DNA of 64,000 bases from Sphingobacteriales bacterium 46-32 (GTDB lineage Bacteria; Bacteroidota; Bacteroidia; Chitinophagales; Chitinophagaceae): contig MKTY01000020.1 of assembly GCA_001898485.1 (NCBI GenBank), positions 1,571,203 through 1,635,202 of the forward strand, written 5' to 3'. Both the position numbers and the translations under genes were made by a program. The notes under the pieces were generated by a model that saw only the letters and a program-made list of their open reading frames with translations, did not search any database and was not told the DNA's origin. The first letter of the stretch is position 1, and the number at the start of each line of letters is the position of its first letter. Positions 43,605 through 53,939 of the stretch are shown here, one piece after another.

Positions 43605-44552
43605 ATGAGCACCAATCGTCGCGAATTTATTCAGCAATTATCAGGTCTTGCCTTAGGTGCGGCCGGCCTTTCTGCTTTCGGTACATCTGCCATTGCAGGA
43701 ACGCCAGCTGCCAAACCTTTTTTTGAAATATCACTGGCGCAATGGTCATTGCATAAAGCGCTTTTTGCAAAAAAACTGGACAACCTCGATTTTCCGGCAA
43801 AAGCCCGCAAGGATTTCGATATTTCTGTAGTGGAGTATGTAAATCAGTTTTTCAAAGACAAGGCGAAAGACACAGGCTATCTCAATGAACTGCTTAAACG
43901 TTGCAAGGATAATGGGGTTCGTAATCATCTTATTATGATTGATGGTGAGGGCGATCTGGGTTCTACAGATAAAGCCGCTCGTAATAAAGCGGTCGAGAAC
44001 CACTACCAGTGGGTTGATGCAGCGCACCACCTCGGCTGTGCCACCATCCGCGTGAATGCTGCCGGCAATGGTACCCGCGAAGAGGTAGCTGCTGCGGCTG
44101 TTGATGGACTGGGTCGCCTGGGTGAATATGGAGAAAAAGCCGGCATCAATGTGATCGTTGAAAATCATGGCGGCTATTCTTCCGATGGCGGATGGCTGTC
44201 GGGGGTAATGAAGCAGGTAAATAAAAAGAATGTAGGCACCCTGCCCGATTTTGGTAATTTCTGTATCAAACGGGAGCCGGGCAATTGGGAAAAATGTATT
44301 GAAAGTTATGACCGCTACCAGGGTACAAAAGAACTAATGCCTTATGCCAAAGGTGTAAGTGCCAAATCATACGACTTTGATGAAGCCGGCAATTGTATTG
44401 AAACTGATTATATGAAAATCCTTAAAATAGTAAAGGATAGTGGTTTCAAAGGCTATGTGGGCATCGAGTATGAAGGCAGTAAACTGGGTGAGGAGGAAGG
44501 TATCCGCGCCACCAAAGCCCTGCTACAACGAGTTGCTGCCAAATTGAGCTAA
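43605..44552 (+). CDS. Tat-exported sugar phosphate isomerase/epimerase-like protein
   Basis: A 315-residue protein with a twin-arginine signal ([19 protein letters not shown]). It has a xylose-isomerase-like TIM barrel: [56 protein letters not shown]. The Glu/Asp/His residues match the metal ligands of this family (AP_endonuc_2/hydroxypyruvate-isomerase-like). It probably rearranges or epimerises a sugar derivative in the periplasm; the substrate is unknown. I start at 43605 because it begins the Tat signal; the ATG at 43584 would add seven residues. It is convergent with the ABC permease gene. Confidence 0.88.
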   Translation: MSTNRREFIQQLSGLALGAAGLSAFGTSAIAGTPAAKPFFEISLAQWSLHKALFAKKLDNLDFPAKARKDFDISVVEYVNQFFKDKAKDTGYLNELLKRCKDNGVRNHLIMIDGEGDLGSTDKAARNKAVENHYQWVDAAHHLGCATIRVNAAGNGTREEVAAAAVDGLGRLGEYGEKAGINVIVENHGGYSSDGGWLSGVMKQVNKKNVGTLPDFGNFCIKREPGNWEKCIESYDRYQGTKELMPYAKGVSAKSYDFDEAGNCIETDYMKILKIVKDSGFKGYVGIEYEGSKLGEEEGIRATKALLQRVAAKLS

Positions 44553-44560
44553 ATAATTCC

Positions 44561-47071
44561 CTACTCAGTTCTGATATTGGTCACCGGATTTTTGCGTGCC
44601 GTACGTATCGCCTGTATACTTACCGTAAAAAGGGCAATGATGGTCACGGCCATACCCGACAGGAAAAAGATACTCCAGTGCAGTGGTATGCGGTACGCAA
44701 AATCTGTGAGCCAGCGGCTGCTGGCCATATAAGCTACCGGCATGCCAATAAGAAGTGATATCAGCAGCATCCATGCAAAATCTTTCGATAGCATCGTAGT
44801 GATACGCACTACCGAAGCACCGAATACTTTGCGAATCCCCACCTCTCGGGTGCGTTGTGCGGCAGCAAAAGCACTGAGTGCATAAATACCCAGCAATGCA
44901 ATGAGCGTAGAGATAATAGCAAGGCACATTGTGATAATCCCAAACCGTTTATACTGGATCAGCATACGGCCAAATTCTTCATCGAGCCATTTATAGCGCA
45001 GCGGAAATGCCGGTTCTGTTTTTTTCCATAATGCATTTAACTGCTCTACCGTCTGTGCGGCACCGGCGGCTTTTACTTTTACCAGGATATGATCATAACC
45101 ACGCAACATACCTTCTTCCGCTCCTGCTATGAAGATACCTGGTGATACAGTGCGGGTATAACCGGCAGAAAAATTGTCTTTTACAACACCTATAACGGTG
45201 TAATCACGCAGTAGATAATTGACCCGCTGACCAATAGGGTTTACAACACCCAACTGCCGGGCAGCAGTTTCGTTGATCACAGCCGCATTTACGGTATCAA
45301 GCCCGTATTGATCGGAGAAACTGCGGCCGGCAACCAGTTTCATCCCCAATGTTTCGAAATAATCGAAATGAACATAGTCAAAGAACCACGATAACTCACG
45401 GCCCATAAAGTTGGCTTCCTGCTCAGCAACCGAAGGCTGGCCGGGATAAAACACCGTGGCAGTAACTTTCTCCACACCCGGCACCTCCAGTAGTTGTTTT
45501 TTTAATTCCGGCCAGCGATACCCGGGTTCGCCAATGCTGAGCAATTCTTTGTTGGCAGGAGTAAGTACTAATACCTGGTCGCTATCGAAGCCGCGGTCAT
45601 GCTGCTGCATAAAACGAAGCTGCAGGGTCACAACAGCCAGTATGGTCATAAAAGCTGCAGAGATAGTAAATTGAACAACCAGTAGCGCATGACGCAGCAG
45701 TTTTCCTTTTATGGTGCGTGTGATATTGCCCTTCAGCACAGAAGCAGGCTGGAAAGAAGAAAGTATAAACGCAGGATAGATACCTGCTATAAGTGTAACA
45801 GCCAGAACAATCAGGGGTATTTGCCAGAGCAGTGCCTGACTGGCTTTATTGTTTTGCAGATCCCAGAGCTGCAGATCCATCGCAAACTGGGTATTGATAA
45901 CCTGAAGCAGCCAGGAACAAAGCCCAATAGCCAGCAGGAGAGCTGCCAGTGTTTGCACCGTAGCTTCGGCCATAAACTGAATGATAAGCTGCCGGCGTGT
46001 GGCACCCATCACTTTACGCACGCCTGTTTCCTTTGCTCTTCTGCCTGCACGGGCCACGCAGAAATTCGTATAGTTGATGGCTGCAAGTATCAGGATAAGA
46101 CCGGCAGCGAGTGAAAAATAATAAAGTGGTTTTTCGTTACCTTTTTTAGCATCATATACCGGATGGTTGGCCGCATCATCACGCCAGCCACTGGCCCGGG
46201 GATCGAGATGGATAGAAGCAACAGGCTCGAGGAAAACAGCTGTATTGGATACCCCTGCATACTGATTGAGCCAGCCCGCCATGTCTTTACCAGGAGCCGG
46301 AATGTTTTTGTTGTTGCCACTTCGGTTAGAAAACTGGTAAGCCGCTTCACGCTCAAGAAATAACTGACCCGCTTTTTGCTCAATAGCTTTTAAAGGAGCA
46401 CCTGTTTTCGTTTTTACATAGGTCTGGAATATTCTGCGACCCCAGCGCTGCGGATCACTGTTGAAAAATGACAGGCAGATATCGAAATTGAGGTGTGAGG
46501 GACCGGTCTTGCTGAAAACACCTGTGATCGTATAGGTACGCGGCTCCTGGTAGCCGGTACTGATACTAATCGTTTTCCCTACAGGATTTTCTTTTCCGAA
46601 ATATTTTTTACTGAGATCCCCGCTGATAGCCGCCTGCTGAGGTTTATTAAGTGCACTGCCCGCATGTCCCCATGTAAATGAATACGGAAAAACGTTAAAG
46701 AAACTACTATCGGCTAAGATGATCTTTTTTTCATAAAAACGACTGCCACCTGTTTCCACGAGTTGTTCTCCCTGCTCCACAATGCGGGTTACGCCTTCAA
46801 TATTGCTTAACTCCTGATTTATTTCGGTACCCAGTGAATAGGGTGTCCAGAAAAGCTCACTTTTTTCACCATTATCCGTTTTGCTGATGCCTATCCGGTA
46901 TACCTGGCTGAGCGAGGCATCCCAGCGATCATAACTTCTTTCATGGTTTACAAAAACCAATACGGTAATAAATACAGCCAGCCCTATTGCCAGACCACTG
47001 ATAGACAGAAAAGCATACAGTTTATCGCGTACAATATTTCGCCAGGCAATTCGGAAATAGTTGGTGAGCAT
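44561..47071 (-). CDS. FtsX-type ABC transporter permease (MacB-like)
   Basis: An 836-residue inner-membrane protein with the two-unit Bacteroidota layout. A first helix (about 20-42) and periplasmic MacB-type domain are followed by three helices (about 315-440) with the motif VGIRK/TGVRKVMGATRRQ. A second set then ends in REVGIRKVFGASVVR and the final helix (FFLSGMAVTIIALFTVSIQAIRTAR). The FtsX/LolE fold works as a mechanotransmission device for a separate ATPase, which is not in the window. Substrate unknown; such genes are often governed by nearby two-component systems. Confidence 0.92.
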   Translation of the reverse strand: MLTNYFRIAWRNIVRDKLYAFLSISGLAIGLAVFITVLVFVNHERSYDRWDASLSQVYRIGISKTDNGEKSELFWTPYSLGTEINQELSNIEGVTRIVEQGEQLVETGGSRFYEKKIILADSSFFNVFPYSFTWGHAGSALNKPQQAAISGDLSKKYFGKENPVGKTISISTGYQEPRTYTITGVFSKTGPSHLNFDICLSFFNSDPQRWGRRIFQTYVKTKTGAPLKAIEQKAGQLFLEREAAYQFSNRSGNNKNIPAPGKDMAGWLNQYAGVSNTAVFLEPVASIHLDPRASGWRDDAANHPVYDAKKGNEKPLYYFSLAAGLILILAAINYTNFCVARAGRRAKETGVRKVMGATRRQLIIQFMAEATVQTLAALLLAIGLCSWLLQVINTQFAMDLQLWDLQNNKASQALLWQIPLIVLAVTLIAGIYPAFILSSFQPASVLKGNITRTIKGKLLRHALLVVQFTISAAFMTILAVVTLQLRFMQQHDRGFDSDQVLVLTPANKELLSIGEPGYRWPELKKQLLEVPGVEKVTATVFYPGQPSVAEQEANFMGRELSWFFDYVHFDYFETLGMKLVAGRSFSDQYGLDTVNAAVINETAARQLGVVNPIGQRVNYLLRDYTVIGVVKDNFSAGYTRTVSPGIFIAGAEEGMLRGYDHILVKVKAAGAAQTVEQLNALWKKTEPAFPLRYKWLDEEFGRMLIQYKRFGIITMCLAIISTLIALLGIYALSAFAAAQRTREVGIRKVFGASVVRITTMLSKDFAWMLLISLLIGMPVAYMASSRWLTDFAYRIPLHWSIFFLSGMAVTIIALFTVSIQAIRTARKNPVTNIRTE

Positions 47072-47242
47072 GCTGATGGTGTTGGTGGTAATGAATTGGT
47101 TAAACGGTCATCATTTCTTTAACGAAAACAATACCATAAACTCAATACACTGGCTATCAATCTTAATTGTATTACCTGTGAACAGTTGGTTGTTCGTTTT
47201 TGATACAGATACAGTTCGTAAATGAGTCAGCAGGCAAACCTG

Positions 47243-49909
47243 TCATTTTAAATAAATATGATCGCGCAGCCGGATATCGGCACTGGATGCACCAATCATG
47301 ATCCGGATGGCGCCAGGTTCCCAGGCCCATTGCATGTCTTTATTGAGCAGACGAAAACTGGCAGCGGGCAATGTAAACTGTATGGTCTTTGTTTCGCCAG
47401 GTGTCAGCATAATACGTTCAAATGCCTTTAGTTCCTTTACAGGTCTTGCAACAGACGCCAGTTCATCGCGTGTATACAACTGTACTACTTCATCACCGGA
47501 CCGGTGGCCGGTATTGGTTATATCGCAGCTCACGAGCAATATGCCATTGCTGTCGAGCGAAGCAGTATTGAAGCGAAGATTACTGTATGAAAATGTGGTA
47601 TAGCTAAGGCCAAATCCAAAAGGGAAAAGCGGCTGTCCGCTTAAATTGATATAGTCATCGCCCCGTCCCGTAGGCTTGTGGTTGTATACAAGGGGCAGCT
47701 GCGCCTCTGCCAGCGGGAAGGTTACGGGCAGTCGCCCTGCGGGGTTATATTTTCCGCTGATGATGCCGGCTACAGCATCACCTCCGGTTTCACCAGGGTA
47801 CCATATATCAACTATGGCATCCACATCATCAATCCAGTTGGTCATGGTAATGGCACTGCCGCCAACGAGAACTACGATGACCGGTTTGCCGGTGGCGGCA
47901 ACGGCACGGATCAGTTTTTCCTGCCTGCCGGGCAATTGCAGCGATGCCCGGTCATTAAATTCACCCTCCTCAATACCTGCCACTACTATGGCAATATCAC
48001 TGCGGCGCGCCAGTGCTACCGCTTCCGCAATTTTCTGTTCGCTGCTGTCTTTTACATTTACATCCCAGATAAGGCGAAACCAGGCATTGCCACTGGGTTC
48101 ATAGTATTCAACACGTATATCATATGCTTTTCCTTTTTCAAAATAAAATGGCACAAGGCGTGTATGATAAGATTGTTTCTGCCAGTTATCGATCAGCAGG
48201 CGGTTATTGATATAGAGACGATAGCCATCGTTGCCATCTATACCAATATTAAATCGGCCGGTCTGTGGTGCGGTGATCTTACCTGACCAGCGGGCAGAAA
48301 AGAAATCGTAATTGATTTTTTCAGGGTCAGGAGAAAATAATGTCCATTGAAAGCGAATATCCGCATCTACTCTTGTAAGGGCCGGTTTGCCGGCGAGCGA
48401 AGCATTATTGTAATATTCCCCCATTAAACCCTGCTTCTTTTCTCCTCCAATGGTAGTATTTAATGCAGCGGAGGGAACAAATGTCCACAGTTGATGATGC
48501 CTGCCGGGACCAGGCGCATACTGTATGCGTGCTGCATTTCCGGCAATTTTTCGTAATCCATCCAGTATGGAGATCTTGTCATTACCCGGCCCGCTATATC
48601 CTCCCAGCCGGGCTTCGACCGCATCGGTGCCAATTACAGCAATACGCGATGAAGTGGCGGTGAGCGGGAGTATATTTTTTTCATTTTTTAATAAAACAAT
48701 CGAACGTTCAGCGGCTTCGCGGGCCAGTATGCGATGATCGTTGAGGTTAAGACCACGCAGCAGATCATCGTTCATATACGGCTGTTCGAAGAGGCCGAGC
48801 TCAAATTTTACCCGTAGTACTCTTGATACAGCGCTGTCAATAGCCTGCGAAGAAATGCTTCCGTCGAGATAAGGAGGTATGAAGAGTGAATGGTGATCAT
48901 ATGCTGTCTGAAACATCACATCCTGGCCATTTTCAACAGACTGTTTACCGGCCTGTGCATAATTGGCGGCGGTAAAATGAAGTACATTGGCACCTCCGGT
49001 GGCACCTGCGTCGGATAAGGTAAAGCCCCGAAAGCCCCATTCCTGCCTCAGTTTTTTATTGAGCAGCCAGTCATTTGCACTGCAGGGAGAGCCATCGAGG
49101 GAATTGTAGGCGGTCATCAGGCTGCGGGCACCGCCCAGTTGCACGAGGGCTTTAAAGGGCGCGAGATAGGTTTCTTCGAGCAGCCGTTCATTATAATGAA
49201 TGGGGTAACTATCACGTCCGCCTTCTCCATGGTTTACCGCAAAGTGTTTGGGGGTTGTGACAACACCGCGCTGTTCGAACGCGCGCACAAAGGCCAGGCC
49301 CATTTGCGTGGTGAGGTAAGGATCTTCTCCATAGGTTTCTTCCACGCGGCCCCAACGCACATCTGTAGCCAGGTTTACTACCGGAGACAGGATATGACGG
49401 ATGCCTCTTGCTTTTGTTTCAGTAGCAATAGCAGTAGCCACTTTTTGCATCAGCAACGTATCCCAGGTAGCAGCCAGTGCTATTGCCTGCGGAAAAGCTG
49501 TAGCTCCCTGCCTGATAAGACCATGCAATGACTCATCAAAAGCGATAATAGGAATTCCCAGCCTGGTCTTTTCTACAAAATAGCGTTGAATGGCATTGAT
49601 CTTGTCGAGCGTTTCGCGTGCAGAAGCGCCAGCCTCGTATTGCAGCATTTGAGCAGCCACACCCGACTGCTGTTGCGTTGTATTAACCTGGAAGCCAAAA
49701 ATACCATGTTGATACTTATCCGGATTTGCTCCCAGGTCGCCGGGGATCATAAAAAGCTGCCAGAATTTTTCTTCAGGCGTCATGCGTTTCAACAAATCCT
49801 GCACACGCGTTTCGATAGGCAGTTGCGGATTCTTATACGGCAGAGCTTCCTGCGCATCTACCAGTTGACCCCATACAATACAAAGGGCAATCAGTTTAAT
49901 TGATTTCAT
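47243..49909 (-). CDS. GH3 beta-glycosidase with PA14 insert
   Basis: An 888-residue secreted enzyme with a signal peptide (about 1-19). The GH3 N-terminal barrel has the nucleophile Asp300 in TLSDAGATGG. The alpha/beta sandwich domain (about 395-760) is interrupted by a PA14 carbohydrate-binding domain (about 485-620, GLMGEYYNN, DGNDGYRLYINNRLLIDNW). A fibronectin-like domain ends the protein (about 790-885). It removes terminal beta-linked glucose or xylose-type residues. It is last in a six-gene minus-strand operon, 51 bp after the cytochrome/LRR gene, which ties it to the SusCD locus. Confidence 0.92.
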   Translation of the reverse strand: MKSIKLIALCIVWGQLVDAQEALPYKNPQLPIETRVQDLLKRMTPEEKFWQLFMIPGDLGANPDKYQHGIFGFQVNTTQQQSGVAAQMLQYEAGASARETLDKINAIQRYFVEKTRLGIPIIAFDESLHGLIRQGATAFPQAIALAATWDTLLMQKVATAIATETKARGIRHILSPVVNLATDVRWGRVEETYGEDPYLTTQMGLAFVRAFEQRGVVTTPKHFAVNHGEGGRDSYPIHYNERLLEETYLAPFKALVQLGGARSLMTAYNSLDGSPCSANDWLLNKKLRQEWGFRGFTLSDAGATGGANVLHFTAANYAQAGKQSVENGQDVMFQTAYDHHSLFIPPYLDGSISSQAIDSAVSRVLRVKFELGLFEQPYMNDDLLRGLNLNDHRILAREAAERSIVLLKNEKNILPLTATSSRIAVIGTDAVEARLGGYSGPGNDKISILDGLRKIAGNAARIQYAPGPGRHHQLWTFVPSAALNTTIGGEKKQGLMGEYYNNASLAGKPALTRVDADIRFQWTLFSPDPEKINYDFFSARWSGKITAPQTGRFNIGIDGNDGYRLYINNRLLIDNWQKQSYHTRLVPFYFEKGKAYDIRVEYYEPSGNAWFRLIWDVNVKDSSEQKIAEAVALARRSDIAIVVAGIEEGEFNDRASLQLPGRQEKLIRAVAATGKPVIVVLVGGSAITMTNWIDDVDAIVDIWYPGETGGDAVAGIISGKYNPAGRLPVTFPLAEAQLPLVYNHKPTGRGDDYINLSGQPLFPFGFGLSYTTFSYSNLRFNTASLDSNGILLVSCDITNTGHRSGDEVVQLYTRDELASVARPVKELKAFERIMLTPGETKTIQFTLPAASFRLLNKDMQWAWEPGAIRIMIGASSADIRLRDHIYLK

Positions 49910-49960
49910 GATGCATGATCAGTCATGGGCGTCATGACTGTATGATTTGGGTTTAAAAAC

Positions 49961-52075
49961 TCAATTGATCAGTATCTCGTCTGCAAATATCCATCCTTTA
50001 TCTCCTTTGCCGGGATGCCAGGAGGGGAGCTTGCGGACGGGAATGGCTTTTACCCGCAAATATTTTACGGTGACCGGGCTGAAGCTGCAGGTATAGCCAC
50101 GCAGGTATACTGGTTGTAGCCCGTTGGGTTGCTCAGGTTTTATTTCGCCTAATAACCGCAGTTTGCCAGGTTCATCGCCACCCCATACCTGTAGTACGCC
50201 TGGAGGAAAAATGTAACTCCCGAGGTCTATAAGTGTACTCAGGGTTACAGAACTGATGAGTGAAGGTTTTTGCAGGGGAAGCAACAGGTCTGCTTCGGTG
50301 GTTCGCCAGCCCAGCCAGTTACCGTTTTTGAAATTTGTTTCACCTTTTATCAGATCTGTCAGCAGTGTGGGGTTGGGAGGATAACTGGGATCGGGCAATT
50401 GCTGAAAGATGACAGTATCCGGCCGATAACCGCTTTTGTAAAAACTGGCCTGCAGCAGGTCGCTGCTGATCCATCCGGCTTTGTAAGCTCTCGCACGCAG
50501 CAGCACATTTCCATCGATCACTTCATTGCCCTTATACTCCGGCGAGCTGATGCTATCCGGTTCTGTACCATCCAGCGTATAACGAATGCTTACACCTTTT
50601 ATATAATGTTTCAGTTGCAGGGTAGTGGCACTGGTAATCACTGTTTCTTCATTGAGTAATACCGGCAGTGACAATTTAAGGCGGGTAGTGTCATCGCGGA
50701 AACCGGTTTCAATACGAATATTTTTCAACGACAGCGAATTACCTGCCGCCGGAGTATTCCAGATATAAACGGTTTGCAACTTTGGGAAAGTTTCCAAAAC
50801 ACGTACTTGGTCGGCTTTTACCTGTGTACCGGAAAGAGAAAGGTTTTGCAGATGTTTCAACTTCTTAAGCTCTGCAAGTGATTGTCCGGTAATAGTGGTG
50901 AAGCTGAGGTTGAGTTTGCGCAGGTTGCTGAGCTCGCTAATAGTACTCAGGTCCTGATCGGTAACAGGCATATGTGCCAGATCAAGCGACACGATCTGCT
51001 CTTTTATTTTGGAAAGTTCTTTTAACTGTTGCGGTTTATACAATTGACTATTGAAAAAACTGACCGAAAGCGCGGGAGAAAAAAGGGCTTCTTCTGTCAC
51101 TACACGGTTAACCGTATTGAGCTCCTTTATTACAGATGGATCGGCAGCAGCAAAGGTATAGGCTTCATTTTGCTGGCCACCCAATCGCGTACGTGCCAGT
51201 ATGCGTAATGTATCGGAAATGTCAAGACTGGCCACACGCAGGTTGAAGTCAGCACCTTTGCGGATCCATTGCGCAAGAATCGCCATTTCTTCGTCAGTAA
51301 GCTGCGTCTTACCCTTTGGTGCCATATGCTTTTTGTCTTCGAGTGGCAGATGTATGCGGCGCAGCAATAAACCAAGATCAGCTGCAGTACTGTCCCACAG
51401 GACGCCGCTCTTGCCACCTTTACGCAGCTGTGCTTCGGTTTCCATAATCAGCTCACCTTTTGCCTTGCTGCTGTTGTGGCAGGAGATACATTTGCTTTGC
51501 AAAATGGGTTGTACGAGATGTGTATATACAACTGCTTCTTCTTCCGAAACAGCCGGAGCACTTTGTTGTGGACGAATAGGAGCCAGCAGATAATCGCTGC
51601 CATGCGTAAGGCCGGCGCCTTCATGGCCTGTAATAAAAATAAGGGCAAGACTTGCAATTGAAACACTCCAGCGAGCTAAACCAGATGTATTTATGCGCGG
51701 GCTTAGCACATACCAGATCAATAAAAACCAGGAAAGAATCAGACCAGGCCATTTGTGCCAGGCAAGTACATCTGCTTCATAACCTTCCTCGCGCGAGAGA
51801 AAGAAACCCATAGCGGCTGCTAGCGCGGCAGAGAAAGCTGCAAGTAATAACAGCAGCTGATCGTTTGTGCCAGCTTCTTTTTTATTTGTACGCAGATTTA
51901 ATACCGCATACATCACCACCAGTACCAGGGGAAAGTGCAGAATCATAGGATGCATACGTCCGGCTACCTGCAGCCAGGCGGGAATGGCAATGCGGCTTTC
52001 AAAAAATAAAAGGAATACCAGCAGCACATTCAGTGTAATGGTAATGTTGAATAAAAATGACTTCCAGCGGGACAT
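49961..52075 (-). CDS. DUF2231 / cytochrome c / LRR / Fn3-associated fusion
   Basis: A 704-residue multidomain membrane protein. Five helices (about 8-150) carry a DUF2231-like motif (MHPMILHFPLVL). A planctomycete-type cytochrome domain (about 180-285) has one heme site, CISCH at 196-200, and MAPKGKTQLTDEEMAILAQWI. Leucine-rich repeats follow (about 355-455, LRKLNLSFTTITG, LQNLSLSGTQV). The C-terminal half (about 475-704) has an Fn3-associated segment (YTLDGTEPDS) and a galactose-binding-like domain with GNWLGW and LPSWHPGKGDKGWIFADEI. Its C-terminal half is related to the next gene upstream. It could pass electrons from the periplasm to the membrane while binding carbohydrate. Confidence 0.85.
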   Translation of the reverse strand: MSRWKSFLFNITITLNVLLVFLLFFESRIAIPAWLQVAGRMHPMILHFPLVLVVMYAVLNLRTNKKEAGTNDQLLLLLAAFSAALAAAMGFFLSREEGYEADVLAWHKWPGLILSWFLLIWYVLSPRINTSGLARWSVSIASLALIFITGHEGAGLTHGSDYLLAPIRPQQSAPAVSEEEAVVYTHLVQPILQSKCISCHNSSKAKGELIMETEAQLRKGGKSGVLWDSTAADLGLLLRRIHLPLEDKKHMAPKGKTQLTDEEMAILAQWIRKGADFNLRVASLDISDTLRILARTRLGGQQNEAYTFAAADPSVIKELNTVNRVVTEEALFSPALSVSFFNSQLYKPQQLKELSKIKEQIVSLDLAHMPVTDQDLSTISELSNLRKLNLSFTTITGQSLAELKKLKHLQNLSLSGTQVKADQVRVLETFPKLQTVYIWNTPAAGNSLSLKNIRIETGFRDDTTRLKLSLPVLLNEETVITSATTLQLKHYIKGVSIRYTLDGTEPDSISSPEYKGNEVIDGNVLLRARAYKAGWISSDLLQASFYKSGYRPDTVIFQQLPDPSYPPNPTLLTDLIKGETNFKNGNWLGWRTTEADLLLPLQKPSLISSVTLSTLIDLGSYIFPPGVLQVWGGDEPGKLRLLGEIKPEQPNGLQPVYLRGYTCSFSPVTVKYLRVKAIPVRKLPSWHPGKGDKGWIFADEILIN

Positions 52076-52109
52076 GGGTAGCGAGCTGCTTTTCGTTTAT
52101 AGTAATTTG

Positions 52110-52892
52110 TTAGCGTACAATGATCTCATCTATAAATAGCCAGGCGTGACTTCCTTTGGAGGCATGCCAGCCGGGCATTTTTTTTAATACCTGTATTTCC
52201 AGTAGTATCTGTCCGGTTACAACCGGCTCAGATGCTGCGAGATGTCGCAAGGAGCAGGCCCTCGTAGCCGGTCCTTCATGTTGAAATGTTTCTTTTGCAA
52301 ACGGCAAAAAATTTCCGGTAACACTGTCCTGGTAGTAAGCAAGTATCTGCTCTGGTAAAAAGATCCAGCTGTTTTCGTCCTGCAGAAGGTTGAGTAAAAC
52401 ATCACTTACCCGCGAAGTTTTTTCAAGTTTTATACGAATAGTTACCGAGTCTGAATCATAACCCAACCAGTTGCCTGATCTGAAATTGCTGTTGCCTCCC
52501 ACACCGTCAAACAGTACATTTTCAGGCAGCGAAGCATAATAATCATTGGGACGGCTATAGCTAATCTCTTTAACCGGCAGACCCGTTTTTTCGAAGCTGA
52601 TGCTAATGGTTTCAGAAGCGATGAAACCTTTGCCCATACTTTTTACTTTTAAAGTGCCCGGTTGTCTTATGATGACGGGTGCTTTATACAGTTTCGATCT
52701 TTTGCCCGGTTCCTTTCCGTCAAGTGTATAACGTACTTCGGCCCCAGGCTGGCTAAAATGGAGTTGTACTGCCATGCTGTCTTTGAAAAAAGCGGAGGAA
52801 TAACTGATAAGCGGCGGTGCCAATTGATAATAATCCTGTGCATGCAGACAAAAGGAAAAAAACAGAAAAAAACAGATTAGTCGTATCCTCAT
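52110..52892 (-). CDS. Fn3-associated / galactose-binding-like secreted protein
   Basis: A 260-residue protein with a signal peptide (ending LHAQ). Residues about 30-110 form a chitobiase C-terminal-like/Fn3-associated domain (VRYTLDGKEPGKRSKLYKAPV). Residues about 120-260 form a discoidin-like domain with RSGNWLGYDSD and MPGWHASKGSHAWLFIDEI. This is the same pair of domains as the C-terminal half of the cytochrome/LRR protein, so the two are partial paralogs side by side. It overlaps the NHL gene by four bases. Likely a carbohydrate-binding accessory protein. Confidence 0.75.
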   Translation of the reverse strand: MRIRLICFFLFFSFCLHAQDYYQLAPPLISYSSAFFKDSMAVQLHFSQPGAEVRYTLDGKEPGKRSKLYKAPVIIRQPGTLKVKSMGKGFIASETISISFEKTGLPVKEISYSRPNDYYASLPENVLFDGVGGNSNFRSGNWLGYDSDSVTIRIKLEKTSRVSDVLLNLLQDENSWIFLPEQILAYYQDSVTGNFLPFAKETFQHEGPATRACSLRHLAASEPVVTGQILLEIQVLKKMPGWHASKGSHAWLFIDEIIVR

Positions 52893-53917
52893 ACCGGTTT
52901 AAGTTTATAAGGATATACATGATCTGAATTCCACTGAGCCACGTATATGTTTTCATCATCATCAATACATACGTCGTGGGGATATTGAAATACCCGAAGG
53001 GTCTGATACATTTCTTCGGGAATACCATTTGTATAGGAGGGAAGATTACCACCCAGGTTCGATACGACTTTATAATTTTTGTCGAGAATCAGTACAAAGC
53101 CTGATTTTTCATCAAGCCGCTTATTGGTTTGCAGTACGGCGGCATAGAGGTAATTGCCTTTAATGACAGGCCGGCAGACCCATGCACCCGGCAATGGAAC
53201 CGTATCGAGATATTTTCCTTCGAGTGTATAACGCTTGAAAGCATTTTGTACCCGTGAGGTAACGATCAGGCAGGGTTGTGCCTGGCGGGTATCGATACAG
53301 ATACCATGTGCATTGATTACAAAAGAATCTCCTTCGCCGCGACCGGCAAAATGCCGGATATATTCTCCTTTATGATTGTATTGTATAACAAAGTCCTTCC
53401 CATACCCATCCACTACATAAATATCTCCGTTAGGTGCAATGCATGTTTCGGTGGGTATATATTCTTTTGCTTCTTTATACTGACCGGTTTCGCGCGGATA
53501 GTCGAGTGTTAATAATACCTTTCCGCTGGTAGTGGTTTTAATTACCTGGTGGCGGTCATTGTCGCAGATAAATAAGACATCGGTACCATTTTCGTTGAAA
53601 AGTGTAAGTCCGTGTGCACCGGGATATTCTTTTCCCCAGCTATCTGATAACTTCCCCGATTTATCATAAATAAGCACATTGTTGTGCGTGTCGTTGGTAA
53701 GTAACAGAATGCGTCCCTTACTGTCCTGTACCATTTCATGACAGTCTTTGACCGGATGGGTGGCTGCATCTGCCTTGCTCCATCGTGTGTCAATCGTATA
53801 ACGTTTTTGACCGTGCCCCAGGATAGTTTCTGCCGGCGACAGGCCACGCAGCAGGCCGGGAATAAACAGGGCACTGCTGGCAAAACTGCTTTGTTGAATG
53901 AATTGTTTTCTGTTCAT
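52889..53917 (-). CDS. NHL-repeat beta-propeller protein
   Basis: A 342-residue exported protein. The N-terminus (MNRKQFIQQSSFASSALFIPG) is a degenerate twin-arginine-like signal. The rest consists of about six propeller blades with NHL-type strands (GRILLLTNDTHNNVLIYDKSG, GDIYVVDGYGKDFVIQYNHKGEY, ENIYVAQWNSDHVYPYKL). Propellers of this kind include peptidylglycine alpha-amidating lyase-like and lactonase-like enzymes; several histidines (VKDCHEM, AHGICID, PHDVCID) could bind metal. It is in the middle of the operon and may be an enzyme or scaffold for the cytochrome module. Confidence 0.82.
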   Translation of the reverse strand: MNRKQFIQQSSFASSALFIPGLLRGLSPAETILGHGQKRYTIDTRWSKADAATHPVKDCHEMVQDSKGRILLLTNDTHNNVLIYDKSGKLSDSWGKEYPGAHGLTLFNENGTDVLFICDNDRHQVIKTTTSGKVLLTLDYPRETGQYKEAKEYIPTETCIAPNGDIYVVDGYGKDFVIQYNHKGEYIRHFAGRGEGDSFVINAHGICIDTRQAQPCLIVTSRVQNAFKRYTLEGKYLDTVPLPGAWVCRPVIKGNYLYAAVLQTNKRLDEKSGFVLILDKNYKVVSNLGGNLPSYTNGIPEEMYQTLRVFQYPHDVCIDDDENIYVAQWNSDHVYPYKLKPV

Positions 53918-53939
53918 GTAGTATACCCCCCAAAAATGA

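Noticed and set aside
48849-50700. Plus-strand open frames opposite the GH3 and cytochrome genes
   Set aside because: Antisense shadows without recognisable domains; the minus-strand genes have complete family motifs.
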